Below are positions 21,351 through 31,499 of a DNA stretch of 64,000 bases, one piece after another. The notes under the pieces are model-generated. The model did no database searches. It saw only the letters and a program-made list of their open reading frames with translations, and had not been told where the DNA came from. This DNA is from Mesostigma viride. Taxonomy: Eukaryota; Streptophyta; Mesostigmatophyceae; Mesostigmatales; Mesostigmataceae. Both the position numbers and the translations under genes were made by a program. Where the stretch lies: the NCBI GenBank assembly GCA_009746045.1, contig RPFO01000389.1:622940-686939 (forward strand), read 5' to 3'. How positions within the stretch are numbered: the stretch's first letter is position 1; each line of letters starts with the position of its first letter.

Positions 21351-21945
21351 CATCCATGAAATATGCTCATTGTATAATGGTTTACGATTTATGAATGCAG
21401 GGGGGTCGCTACGCGAGTGACCAACAAGCACTCAAGTCAACAATATGCCCAGAAAGAAGGCAGGGCCAGGTAAAGTAAAGGCTGGTCCTGAAAATGCACC
21501 CAGGGTGCCCACAACATGTCTACGTTACACCCTCGCTATCCTAGACCCTGCAGCCTGCCGGGGGGGGCACAAAATGTAACTGGCAGCCAGGGACCATGGT
21601 GCAGGCCAAATAGCAGGTGTAAAGCTAGCTCAAAGCTAGCTCAGTCCAAAGAATGAAATAATAAGAAGCAAATACTTGGCAAGGTTAGGTCCATGATCGT
21701 TATTGGAGGCTTGGCTGCCACCACGGTGCTCGACAATGATGCTGAAGCCTTCAATTATATATAAAGCAGATACTGCAAAGAGGCACAAATAGCAATACAA
21801 GCACAATGTAAGCATGACAAGCTCAAGTTTCCAAGCCAGTCTAGCTCACTTGGACATGAGTTAAAGCGTTGGAAACATATGGGCAACATCCCAGCAGGCC
21901 TTGAAAAAGTTTTCAGCAACAAGGCAGTATATGTGTTAAATCAAA
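21351..21945. other. Centre of the foldback-like element, left part
   Basis: About 600 bp with no supported gene. GAATGCAGGGGGGTCGCT (21394) resembles GAATGCAGGGGGGGTCGCTG in the CACTA copy at 52232 (complement side near 35560), a shared short word of unclear meaning. Confidence 0.4.
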
Positions 21946-22137
21946 CTACCACATTGCAATTCTAAGCACAGTGACTTCTGCTTGCTGCTGTTTTGACGAC
22001 ACAAGGCCGTTTACCTTTTCAGTGACAACACGGGAAAAGAAAGCATTACCCAGCAAACTTCCTTTAAGTTCCGATCCCCGGACATAGGCGTAATCACAAC
22101 CACGACGTTGGGCATCGAAAAGAACCGGAATCATAAA

Positions 22138-22738
22138 GTCTGCGGGAGTTATAAGCTACGATACTCTTGACACGCTTATTTAGAACGACGCGGTTGCGGA
22201 TGACATCCGGAACCTTGTTCTTGACGTGCGCCCAGGCCGCCAGCTGCGCGGAACAGCTCAAGAAATATATATTAAAGGACGGTGACGCCCGGGAAGCACC
22301 CAGCCTTGCGGCAAAAGTAAAATATGGCTCGCGCTCGCCGTGGTTTTCGCCAGGCGTGACTGCGATATCACGACGAAAAAATGGAGACTCTTTGACCCAT
22401 CTAACTGCCCAGGTCCCTCTGTTGCCCGGGTCGCCCATTAGCCCAGAAGCGTACCATAACCCATACTCGCGATATCCGCAGCTACTGGGCGGAAAAAGAA
22501 ATTGTAAAACCGAACAGCATACTGACCTATCATGCCATCTACGTAGCTTCCAGAATTTCTTCACCGTTGCCAAAATCCGTTCATGAACAATATTTTCGAC
22601 GTACACAAAGCACCTGCACGTCAATCTCCCCTGACATTGGTTATCTGCCCCATCTTCATGATCTAACACGCAAACACCTAAAGTATTTGCATAACACAGG
22701 CGTTTTGCCCTCTGGTTCTCAGTTTCACTCATTGCCAT
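22138..22738 (-). CDS. Hypothetical ORF inside the foldback-like element
   Basis: ATG 22738 on -, beginning MAMSETENQRAKRLCYANTL, followed by a Cys-containing stretch (VCVLDHEDGADNQCQGRLTC), about 200 codons open. No family recognised. An overlapping ORF on + (22167-22586) is probably its shadow. It could be a captured host fragment or a remnant of the element's own gene. Confidence 0.35.
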
Positions 22739-22975
22739 ATCATATTATGCAGGCACGTTTTGGTAAACAATCGCCGGCGACGTTGGTTTTGTTCGTGCGC
22801 GCACAAAGTAATTACCGGTAGTGCTTGGCAGGCTGTACGCACCTGCAGCCGCGCGCGCGCAAAGACGACGGTCACTGTGCTTTGTTCATTCAAATGCCAT
22901 TTGCATGCGAGGCTCGGACAACACCGCGGACTGTTTGAATCAGAATTTTTTCACTTTTGGATGGTCCTTCGTTTC

Positions 22976-23625
22976 TCGCATGTTCAGCCCAGTTCAGGTT
23001 GTACGGTCAGTGTTGGGGGTCGGTGCATGGGTTCTCAATGGAATTCTCAATGGAATGCCGCAACAGCCCATTTTCATTGAGAATGCAAGTCCTTTTCGCA
23101 TGTTCAGCCCAGTTCAGGCTGTACGGTCAGTGTTGGGGGTCGGTGAATGGGTTCTCAATGGAATTCTCAATGGAATGCCGCAACAGCCCATTTTCATTGA
23201 GAATGCAAGACCTTTTTGCATGTTCAGCCCAGTTCAGGCTGTACGGTCAGTGTTGGGGGTCGTTGAATGAGTTCTCAATGGAATTCTCAATGGAATGCCG
23301 CAACAGCCCATTTTCATTGAGAATGCAAGTCCTTTTCGCATGTTCAGCCCAGTTCAGGCTGTACGGTCAGTGTTGGGGGTCGGTGAATGAGTTCTCAATG
23401 GAATTCTCAATGGAATGCCGCAACAGCCCATTTTCATTGAGAATGCAAGTCCTTTTCGCATGTTCAGCCCAATTCAGGCTGTACGGTCAGTGTTGGGGGT
23501 CGGTGAATGAGTTCTGAATGGAATTCTCAATGGAATGCCGTTACAGCCCATTTTCATTGAGAATGCAAGACCTTTTCGTATGTTCTGGCTGTACGGTCAG
23601 TGTTGGGGGTCGGTGAATGAATTCT
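22976..23625 (+). repeat. 120 bp minisatellite, about 5.5 units
   Basis: Units begin TGTTCAGCCCAGTTCAGG at about 22980, 23100, 23220, 23340 and 23460, with a shortened last unit at 23580. Each contains ATTCTCAATGG twice and its inverse CATTGAGAAT, so each can fold into a hairpin. Because 120 is divisible by three, two frames stay open across the array; those peptides are artefacts. Confidence 0.92.
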
Positions 23626-23818
23626 GCATGAATGGAACTTTCATACGCCGCGCTGAGTCGGTGGAAGATCGAGCCACAAAAGAGGCAGGAGAGGCATCAT
23701 TGGGAGAGGCGTGCCAACCCCGAGCGAGACGATGGTGAATTCGATCAAATTGGCTGATTGCAATAATTTTGCGGAGCTAGAATAATCGCTCGTGACGGCC
23801 TTTAGTAAGGAGCACGAC

Positions 23819-24073
23819 ATGGCCCATCTGCTATACTCCGATGGCGACGATGAAATAGTGGGATTTGATGAGGTGCAGGCTGCGCTTTGCGCATGCCCCG
23901 GTGTGCAGTTGCCAAATCTTCCACCTGCGAGCATTGCGCGAGGGAAGGCGGACATTACTGAGTGCATTCGCAAGCAGGTCGCCCAGCGTTCCACGGCAAT
24001 GAAGCAAGCCAAGGCCACCCCGCGCCACAAGCGCCGGCCTCCCATCATTCCTGATTCAGACTCTGATGACTAG
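23819..24073 (+). CDS. Small acidic-tailed ORF inside the foldback-like element
   Basis: From ATG 23819 it reads MAHLLYSDGDDEIVGFDEVQ, then a basic KATPRHKRRPP patch and the tail DSDSDD before TAG. Length 84 aa, or the last exon of something longer since the frame is open upstream without ATG. Not recognised. Confidence 0.35.
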   Translation: MAHLLYSDGDDEIVGFDEVQAALCACPGVQLPNLPPASIARGKADITECIRKQVAQRSTAMKQAKATPRHKRRPPIIPDSDSDD

Positions 24074-24334
24074 CCTTGCCGCATGTGGCTTTTAATTTTT
24101 CATGGCTGCCCTACCTTCTCGGTGCATGCTTTGCGGCTAGCAGCCTTGTGATCAACACATTCCGTGTCTTATGACCTTGGTTCATAGGTTTATTACATGT
24201 CCTTACAATTGGTAGAACATATATCAAATGGGATAAAACCATATTTGGGTGAACAGGTTTCATGGCTCATGGCTCATCTATTTTTTTTCAATGGGATATG
24301 ACGTAAAAGCTGGCAATGTGCATTTTCTAAATGC

Positions 24335-25022
24335 TGCCTGCAAGAATCCAACTTGATATGAGTTCATTTGTTCACTATTCATATTTGTTTCATGTAAGTT
24401 AACCGAGAAAATGACGAAAAACTGCACATGTATGCTGTCACATGTCACCATTTGAGCTCAGAATGAGCCCAATTTTTGTGGGTGGTCTATTTTCATGGTC
24501 TAGATGCTGCCTGCAAGAATCCAGCCTGAAATGAGTTCATTTGTTCACTATTCATATTTGTTTCATGTAAGAAAAGGGGGAAAATGACGAAAAACTGCAC
24601 ATGTATGCTGTCACATGTCACCATTTGAGCTCAAAATGAGCCCAATTTTCGTGGGTGGTCTATTTTCATGGTATAAATGCTGCCTGCAAGAATCCAGCCT
24701 GATATGAGTTCATTTGTTCACTATTCATATTTGTTTCATGTAAGAAAAGGGGGAAAATGACGAAAAACTGCACATGTATGCTGTCACATGTCACCATTTG
24801 AGCTCAGAATGAGCCCAATTTTCGTGGGTGGTCTATTTTCATGGTATAAATGCTGCCTGCAAGAATCCAGCCTGAAATGAGTTCATTTGTCCACTATTCA
24901 TATTTGTTGCATGTAAGAAAAGGGGGAAAATGACGAAAAACTGCACATGTATGCTGTCACATGTCACCATTTGAGCTCAGAATGAGCCCAATTTTTGTGG
25001 GTGGTCTATTTTCATGGTCTGA
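24335..25022 (-). repeat. ~173 bp satellite, four units, right arm (inverted)
   Basis: Same repeat as 19770-21350 read on the minus strand. Units start near 24335, 24507, 24678 and 24850 (CTGCCTGCAAGAATCCA, TGTCACATGTCACCATTTGA). They match the near-identical outer units of the left arm, not the diverged inner ones. Confidence 0.9.
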
Positions 25023-25246
25023 AGGCTGGATGACCCCTGCTTTATTGACAAATATAAGGATTTAATCACATGTGGAAAAATTGAGTAAAATTTATGAAAT
25101 TGAGCAAACACTTATGAATCCCCTCACACCTTAATTCACCCAGGGGGGAGGCCAGGTGCTCCAATGCAGATTTTATATCTGGGCAACAAGAGGGTGATCT
25201 CCAGGTTCAGTGTGGCCCCAGGTCACCTGGAGAGGTACAGGTTACT

Positions 25247-26680
25247 ATGAAGACGTCCTTGACAGCTGGTGCAGCTGTAAGAATGTCTGACCCTATGCAT
25301 CCTCGTGCTGGGCACGAGGGTGGACCTCTCATTTTGAGAGAAACCAATGTACAACCACAGAGGGGTGTGAAGGCCTCTGGTGGTATGCATGTGGTCCCTG
25401 CTGGCGGTCCAGGTGTTGGGCATGAGCAGGGTGACTCAGGCTCTGAGTCAGAACAGGATGGAAGTCAGCATGGTGATGCTGGACAACCTGACAGCACAGT
25501 CCTGACTGTGCCAGGGACTGCTTCCTCTGTGTACCAGGAGTTGGGTGCCCGAATCCACAACATGTTTGGGCATGCCACTTCTCTGTCAAACAACTTTGCC
25601 TTCCGTATGGGCAGGGCACCCCTTCTTAAGGCGTGTCAGCAAGCTGCCTCACGGTGTAAGTGCCAGTTGTCCTCCAACAAGCCCAGGAAATCACATGCCA
25701 AAGCTCTACCTCAGAGCATTGGTGATCTGCAGTGTGATATCCAACACATCAGGGGCATGCAACTGTTGGTGTGCGTGGACAGGTACACGAAATACAAGGT
25801 GCTGGAGCATTTACCTTCTATGAAGAACAGGTACTTGCTGGCTGCCCTGCAGAATGTAAGAGCCAAGTTTCCTACCACAAGGATCCAGGTGGACATGCAG
25901 TTTCAGCATCTCAAGGGTGATCCTACCCTTCCTGAGTTGCTGGTTACACCTAGGGAGGCTCATGGGCAGCAGGGTGCTATCGAGAGGGCAATCCAGGAGG
26001 TCAAGAAATTGATCATCTCTGAAGACTGGGTACCCTTGTCTGCACCTGCACTTGTCAGGAGTGCATGGCTGAGGAACGTGGAGCAGCAGCTGAACAGCAG
26101 GGTTAACTTCTACTATGATGGAGTTGCTGTCAGCCCAATGGGTCTATATCATGGCCTGTGCCCACCACATGTGCTGGAGGGCTGGAAACATGCTGCACAT
26201 GTCACCTTTGCCAAGCTGAGGGAGAAGGACCGGGGTTGGAAGATGCTGGAGCCACAAGTGGGTCAGAAGGTCCTAGCTTGGAAGGAACCTAGCCTTTATG
26301 GCAAACGTGGTAGCTGGAGTCCTGGGGTGGTTACCCAGGTTGATGAAGCTAGCCACGCATGCTTGGTCAGCATGGAGGACGAACCAAAGCATGTACACCG
26401 GCTGAGTTGGTCATATGTCAAGCCTAACCTGATGAATGAGGGCAGTCAGGCACAAGGCTCACAGGATCTGCAGGATTTTCAGGTCCCAGGTGACATCACT
26501 GACGCAACGACCACATCTGTTGCAGGGGAATCTGTCAGCCCTGGCCAGGTTGCAGAGGTACTTGTTGAACAGGCTGCAAGGTCAACAGCTGGGGAGTCAA
26601 CTGTCAAGCCCAAGGCACTAACCAAGCCCAGGGGGACAAGTTTGGCTGGATTGATTGGGGCTCTACAAAGGGCCAAGAAG
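25247..26680 (+). CDS. Copia integrase region
   Basis: Zinc-binding-like residues stand in HNMFGHATS and CQQAASRCKCQ. The DDE triad is visible as D in DLQCDIQHI, D in RIQVDMQF and E in GAIERAIQEV. A C-terminal SH3-like segment (KVLAWKEPSLYGKRGSWSPG) follows. Integrase preceding reverse transcriptase is the Copia order. Fossil element; belongs to 15299-30294. Confidence 0.8.
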
Positions 26681-26701
26681 CAGCCCAAGGTAGCCAAGCT
26701 C

Positions 26702-26968
26702 AGGTGGCATGGCAATCTGGGGCTGGACACTGCCTTAGAGGTAGACACTAATTCTCAGGTTTCCATCATTGGGACCAGGGCTGCAGCAGGGTACAGCATG
26801 TCTGAACCCAGCTATCAGTTTGTGTCTGACTTCAGTGGCGGGGTACACGTGAAGGTACTGGGTGAGGTATTCATTCCTATCCTTGGACAGGACACTGCTT
26901 TTTGTGTCTTGGAGGGCTATCAAGGACCTGCTCTTCTGGGGCAGAATTTCCTATGCCAGGATGGGTAG
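26702..26968 (+). CDS. Copia retropepsin-like segment between integrase and RT
   Basis: LEVDTNSQVSIIG resembles the active-site strand of retropepsins (consensus DTG/DSG; here DTN), and PALLGQNFL about 65 residues later resembles the second hallmark (ILG-x-x-L). In standard Copia the protease lies between gag and integrase, so this position is unusual. No DTG/DSG motif is visible upstream. Moderate confidence in the protease call. Confidence 0.5.
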   Translation, partial: RWHGNLGLDTALEVDTNSQVSIIGTRAAAGYSMSEPSYQFVSDFSGGVHVKVLGEVFIPILGQDTAFCVLEGYQGPALLGQNFLCQDG

Positions 26969-26999
26969 TGATCACGTCCTCTCTCCTGACTAAGGAAGG

Positions 27000-28008
27000 G
27001 GCTGGTCAGGTCCCACTGATTAATTTCAGGACCACTCACCTATCACGTGCAGTAACCAGGTCGGTTAAGCGTGTGCAAGTGTGCCAGGGGCAGGAGCCCT
27101 TGGTTGATGACCTCATATTGCCAGCTGCTAGTCATCCAAGCAGTTTGGGCATTGGTCCTCACTCACTTGCTGGACACAGCCCTATCAACTACCAAGGCCT
27201 GGTGAAGCTCATGTCCTCTCCCATTATGTGTCCCCAGGTCACACTGGGTCTGATTAAATCTGGGGAGGACTGGATCTCCAAGAAATGCGTGGAACCTGTC
27301 AATGACCTGCCTCCTGCACGACGTCTACTCAAGCTCAAGTTTGTCATCAAGATGAAGGAGGTGGACGGGGTCAAGGTACCACATGTCAGGCCAGTGCTGA
27401 ATGAGTTCAAGGGTACTGGTGAGTGCACTGCTGAGGAGTTGTATACCCCTGGCATGCTGCATGATACTTGGAGGCTGCTGCTGTGTGTCTTTCTAGGCCT
27501 TCTCAACAAGGGCTTGGACTATGGCTCAGTGGTGATAGACTTCAAGAGGGCATTTCTGGAGGGTGATGCAGATGTGGCACAGGAAAAGTGGGAGGGCAAG
27601 ACGCCTTTCTATGTTAGGGTGCCTGCTGTATGGAAAAGGGACATCCACACGGAGTTCCTTAAAATCCTCAAGGGCCTGGAGGGCCTGAGGTCAAGTCCAA
27701 TAATCTGGAGGGAGACTCTCAACCGTTTCCTGAAGGAGCATTGCAACTTGAAGGTCTCTCCTGTAGACCCCTGTCTGTTTCTGGGGCAATGGGAAGGCCT
27801 GCCAGTGTATGCTTCGCTGCACGGGGATGACCTACATCTGATAGCTCCCACGTCGTGGCTTAAGGAGCTGATCTCCATCATTAAGTCCAAGTTTCCTCTG
27901 GGTAGGGAGCAATGGCAGGTGGAGAATGAGCCTCTGCTGTTTGTGGGCATGGAGGCCACACTGGTGAAGAAGGGGGGAGTGGCGTATGCTGCTGGTGGGG
28001 GGCAATGA
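27000..28008 (+). CDS. Copia reverse transcriptase
   Basis: Typical order of RT blocks: KLKFVIKMKEVDG, VVIDFKRAFLEGD (catalytic Asp), FLKILKGLEGLRSSPIIW, and SLHGDDLHLIA where HGDD takes the place of the usual YVDD. Belongs to the 15299-30294 element. Confidence 0.85.
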
Positions 28009-28729
28009 TTATCAAGAGACCCTCATTAGCAAGCTTCCTCCAACCATCACACAGGCACTGTGTCCCATGGTGAGGGGCATGGTTGCTTGGGTGGCAGGCA
28101 TTTCCAGGCCAGACCTTATGGTCATAGCCAGGTTGCCTGATGACATGCTGGTGGAGCTAGGGTCTGCCAAGGTGGCTGATCAGGTCAGGGCTTCATCTGG
28201 CATTCTGTTGTCTGCAGTGGATTTATCACAACCCATTTGCATGGAGCTGTATGTGGATAGCTCAATGGACAGCAGGCAGGTCTCCAAGGTCAGGGGCAGG
28301 GCTGCAGGGCTCTTTGTGCTCAGACAGGAAGGCCTGGGGAGTTTGGTGAGCTGGTTTAGTCGCCTGCACAAACGGGTGGCTGTCAGCAGTGATGTGGCAG
28401 AATGCAGGGCTATTTGTGAAGGCATTCACACAAGCCTTTATCTGAAGGAGTTGCTTCATCAGATGACTTCTAACACTCCTTGGCCACTTCAGGTTACCAC
28501 TCTTCTAAAAACAGACTCCATGGGGATGGTGCAGTTTGTGCACAGGCAGATGGCCAGAAGTAGGGACTTGGATTATCTCCTTCTTAAGGAGTTGTCCTCC
28601 TTGGCCAATATTGAGCATATCCCTGGGGTTGACAATCCTGCTGATGCTTTGACCAAGCTAGTGCAGAAGGCAGCAGTGCAATACAAGGTTCTTCAGTCTC
28701 TGATGGACCCATCTCAGCAAGCTGTCTAA
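28009..28729 (+). CDS. Copia RNase H
   Basis: Contains MELYVDSSMD, VAVSSDVAECRAICEG, LLKTDSMGMVQFVHRQ and IPGVDNPADALTK, the acidic residues and closing block typical of Copia RNase H. TAA at 28727-28729. Confidence 0.85.
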
Positions 28730-29679
28730 GCTGGTGCATGGTTATAGGGCATTGGAGAGCAGATTGTGTGGTAGTGTCAGCATTGTGACTGGCATAATAC
28801 CTGTATTTTAGTCTGTACTAAGGCTCATGGACCATGGTACACTCACTCTGATTTTAATCAGGATACAGCCAGGTTTTGGCTGGGGTTCATGCTGTTGACT
28901 ACACAAGGTTGACAGGTCCATTACAGACCATGTATTCTATTTTAAAAGAAATGTATATTTGTACATACCTCTCACAATGGTCTGGGAACCTTTATTCTGG
29001 GGTTTATAGGGCGGGGTTCGATTCCCTGGTATTATGTTTCTACAAGCTGGCCTGTTCAGGTGTTTGCCTGTTCAGACTTCCCTAGTTCCCCAGGGCAGGA
29101 TTTAATTGTTGCCTATGTGTTTCATTTTGTCATTTGTTTGCTGTGGCAGTTTACCATCTGGCAAGTAGACGGGCGCCGTAAGACGGGCGCCAATAGACCC
29201 CTGTTGAGAGAATGACAGGCAAACTATTGTAATACGCCTTACTTTGTCAAGTGGTATTTTAATTGTCATGGATTTATTGTACTTATATTGAATATGTACT
29301 GGGTTTTATGGGATTAGTATCTGGGATTAATGTAACTCACCGCCAGAAGGTCATTGTACTGGAGGCTCTACCGAGGTGATGGGATTAATTCCTGGAGAAG
29401 ACCTCATAGAATTAACCTGTATGTATTTAATTTTGTGTGCTTCTAATATCTGGTGGTACTCTGTAATGCCACTTCCATAGGTTTTTATCCATTTCTCATG
29501 GAATGGTTTTCCCTGTGGCAGATCTGTTTCTTTTCCAGTTCCTTAAAAGAAAGGGCTGGGGGAATGGCATTGGCCATTAAAGACATCTGTTCAAGCTTCA
29601 AGCTGGAGTGAAGGACATTTCAAGCTACTTCAAGGGTCCCTGGCAGGGGATGTGATCCCTAAAGAAAAGAAGGGATTGG
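28730..29679 (+). other. Copia 3' untranslated region with polypurine tract
   Basis: About 950 bp, no gene. Two short G/C-rich inverted words around 29160-29190 (GACGGGCGCC twice). A purine-rich tract, AAAGAAAAGAAGGG, touches the right LTR at 29661-29680 and would prime plus-strand synthesis. Confidence 0.65.
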
Positions 29680-30294
29680 AGTTAACGTAAAGGATTTACG
29701 TTAGATGGATAGAGATTGTTACGCTCTTTCCAACGGCACCTTGAACGCCTCATTTGGTTAAGGAACGTAAAAGTTATGACGTTTCCTAGGCTGTGCCGAC
29801 AGTACCCGGCGCGCCACTGTGGGCGCGTACGGACACAGGATGTACAAGTGTCACTTTGATAGTCCGCAGGACGTTGACAGGACTTGTACAGGACTTGATG
29901 GTCAATTGATAGGTAGGCGCTGTAGCGCGCCAGGACCTATGAGACAATTGATGCTGACTAGTGTACGGATAGGTCCACAGGACTAGCCGTATGGACAATT
30001 GATAGATCTGCGCGCCAAAGGCGTGCCAGAGTCTGTGTAATCAATTGATTGACAGTTCAGCTGTGACAGTGCAGCTGAATACTTGGACGCGTCCCTAGCA
30101 AGCTATATGAGTGACTTGGTCACACCGGGACGCTAGTTCTTGCGTGCACGTTCTCTTGGCACTGCGACCCTGTCGCCTGTGCTGCGTGCAGTCTTGGAAG
30201 TGACGTGACTTACGTCTGTGTTTCCTTGTTATTAATAAAGGCAACTTCCTGCAAGAACCATGGCGGAATTCGTGGCATTCTTACCCTCACAACT
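29680..30294 (+). repeat. Copia 3' LTR
   Basis: 615 bp; see the 5' LTR. Followed by target duplication ATACC (30295-30299), and then by the right part of the hAT element. Confidence 0.9.
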
Positions 30295-30911
30295 ATACCA
30301 CTACGACATGCAGATTTTGGACCATATTTGTCTGCTATTAGCTTATGCTTCATCGAAAGCAGTGACGTAGTGCTTGGCATTGTTTATAAATATGATAAGC
30401 TTGATAACGCGATGTTTTTTCTTGCTAAAAACATCTCGAAACAAGTGGTTTTCTGGCCAGATCTAGCCACTATTTCTTGTTTTGCTCGCCAAAGTCAGCC
30501 TTCTTCTTGTGTGCTCCTCATGCATGCAAGAAACATGGAGATGCCCAGGACCTGCTTGCATGGAAGCATAGCCATCTTACTTCTTTTGCTTTTTTCATCT
30601 TTCCATTTCATTTGGCGTTGTTTTTTAGGGTATAATGCATAGGTAATCTAGCTCCTCGTGAACCCCGGTTTACACGTCCAGTGTTCCCAAGCACTTCTGA
30701 GCAGTGGCAACCCATGTATCATGTGTAATTTAGTGTCAGAAACATGTGGACTGCTTGAAATGATATCAAAATGCATGAAACAACCCCAAAAACGATGAAA
30801 TCCAGTATTTGCGTATAATTTCCGGATAATACCGTATTATACCGTATTATCCATTATACGGACCCCGCACGTATAACCGCGTATTGCGTATAATTGAACT
30901 CTGCTACGCCA

Positions 30912-31311
30912 TGAGCCAAGAAACCTAGACAGTGGCAGGTTTATATCTCAACGTAGCTCCTGCCACCTGGCCAAGAAAAACTGGCCAAAGTTTTGGCCAC
31001 AACTGATGCGGATCAGGCCGCACCGGCCTCAAAAGGTATGTCACGTGAACCCAATAACCTAGCTATAGCGGCTACCCTTCCATCTCACTATAAAGAAACT
31101 ATGTTCGGAGAACCACGATTTTAGAAAAAATATTTTTTGTGCTGGCACCTGTACCCCAGCCACCCAGGTAGGGGTTGGCTGGACAGGTGGTTGCTGTAAA
31201 AGGTGGGCTTCCATTCTAGGGAAGCAGGTTGTTTCTTTTGCCTGAGAACCTCACGTGACCACATCACAAAAAACAAAACGCAATATAACACATAAAGCAT
31301 TATAACCCACC
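30912..31311 (+). other. Leader upstream of the YR-type retroelement ORF
   Basis: No gene. It continues the sequence into which hAT inserted (after the CTACGCCA duplication). It holds the inverted words CAGTGGCAGG/CCTGCCAC and CCCAGCCACCC/GGGTTGGCTGG. The element's first ORF begins at about 31312, so this may be its leader. Confidence 0.35.
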
Positions 31312-31499
31312 ATGACCTCAGTGACAGCCCCAGAGCGGAATTTCATAGCAAAACTCAAGCAAGCAGTCAAGGAGGGACGCACCCCAAAGGAGGCCGCCAC
31401 TGCGGTCAAGAAGATCCTATAGGGGAGGGGAATGGGCTAGAGCGGATCCAGAAGCTCAATCCGGGGCGTGCCAAGAACGTCATGGATGTATTGGAGGAA

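Larger units (their letters stand above)
19686..25125. mobile_element. Foldback-like DNA element with inverted satellite arms, 5.4 kb
   Basis: The ends are inverted: GAGGGGATTCATAGGTGTTT at 19686, and GAGGGGATTCATAAGTGTTT read inward on - from 25125. Both continue with GCTCAATTTCA. The trinucleotide ACA flanks both sides (19683-19685, 25126-25128). Inside each end stand tandem ~173 bp repeats in opposite orientation: nine on the left, four on the right. The 3 kb centre holds two small ORFs and a 120 bp minisatellite. Long inverted arms made of tandem repeats resemble Foldback-type elements; the superfamily is unknown because no transposase is seen. Confidence 0.75.
15299..30294 (+). mobile_element. 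Ty1/copia-type LTR retrotransposon with two nested DNA elements
   Basis: Two ~616 bp LTRs (15299-15915 and 29680-30294) begin AGTTAACG and end CACAACT, and a 5-bp duplication ATACC flanks the whole (15294-15298, 30295-30299). The parts in order are a 5' ORF, gag with a CCHC knuckle, integrase, a retropepsin-like segment, reverse transcriptase and RNase H, then a purine-rich tract (AAAGAAAAGAAGGGATTGG) against the right LTR. Without the inserts the element is about 7.8 kb. The LTRs differ at about two places, so insertion is recent. It is broken: two insertions plus about two frame breaks. Confidence 0.9.
14401..30903. mobile_element. Non-autonomous hAT transposon, with Copia inserted
   Basis: Left end CAGTGTTCAATTATACG; right end is the inverse of CAGAGTTCAATTATACG (16 of 17 match). 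Both ends continue into AT-rich sequence with repeated ATACGG and TATAATACGG words. An exact 8-bp duplication, CTACGCCA, flanks it at 14393-14400 and 30904-30911. TIR start CAG and an 8-bp duplication are diagnostic of hAT. Removing the Copia element leaves about 1.5 kb with no transposase ORF, so it must have been moved by a relative elsewhere. Confidence 0.88.

Noticed and set aside
22821-23738. ORFs of 149-186 codons over the 120 bp repeats
   Set aside because: Same artefact: unit length divisible by three, two frames open at once.
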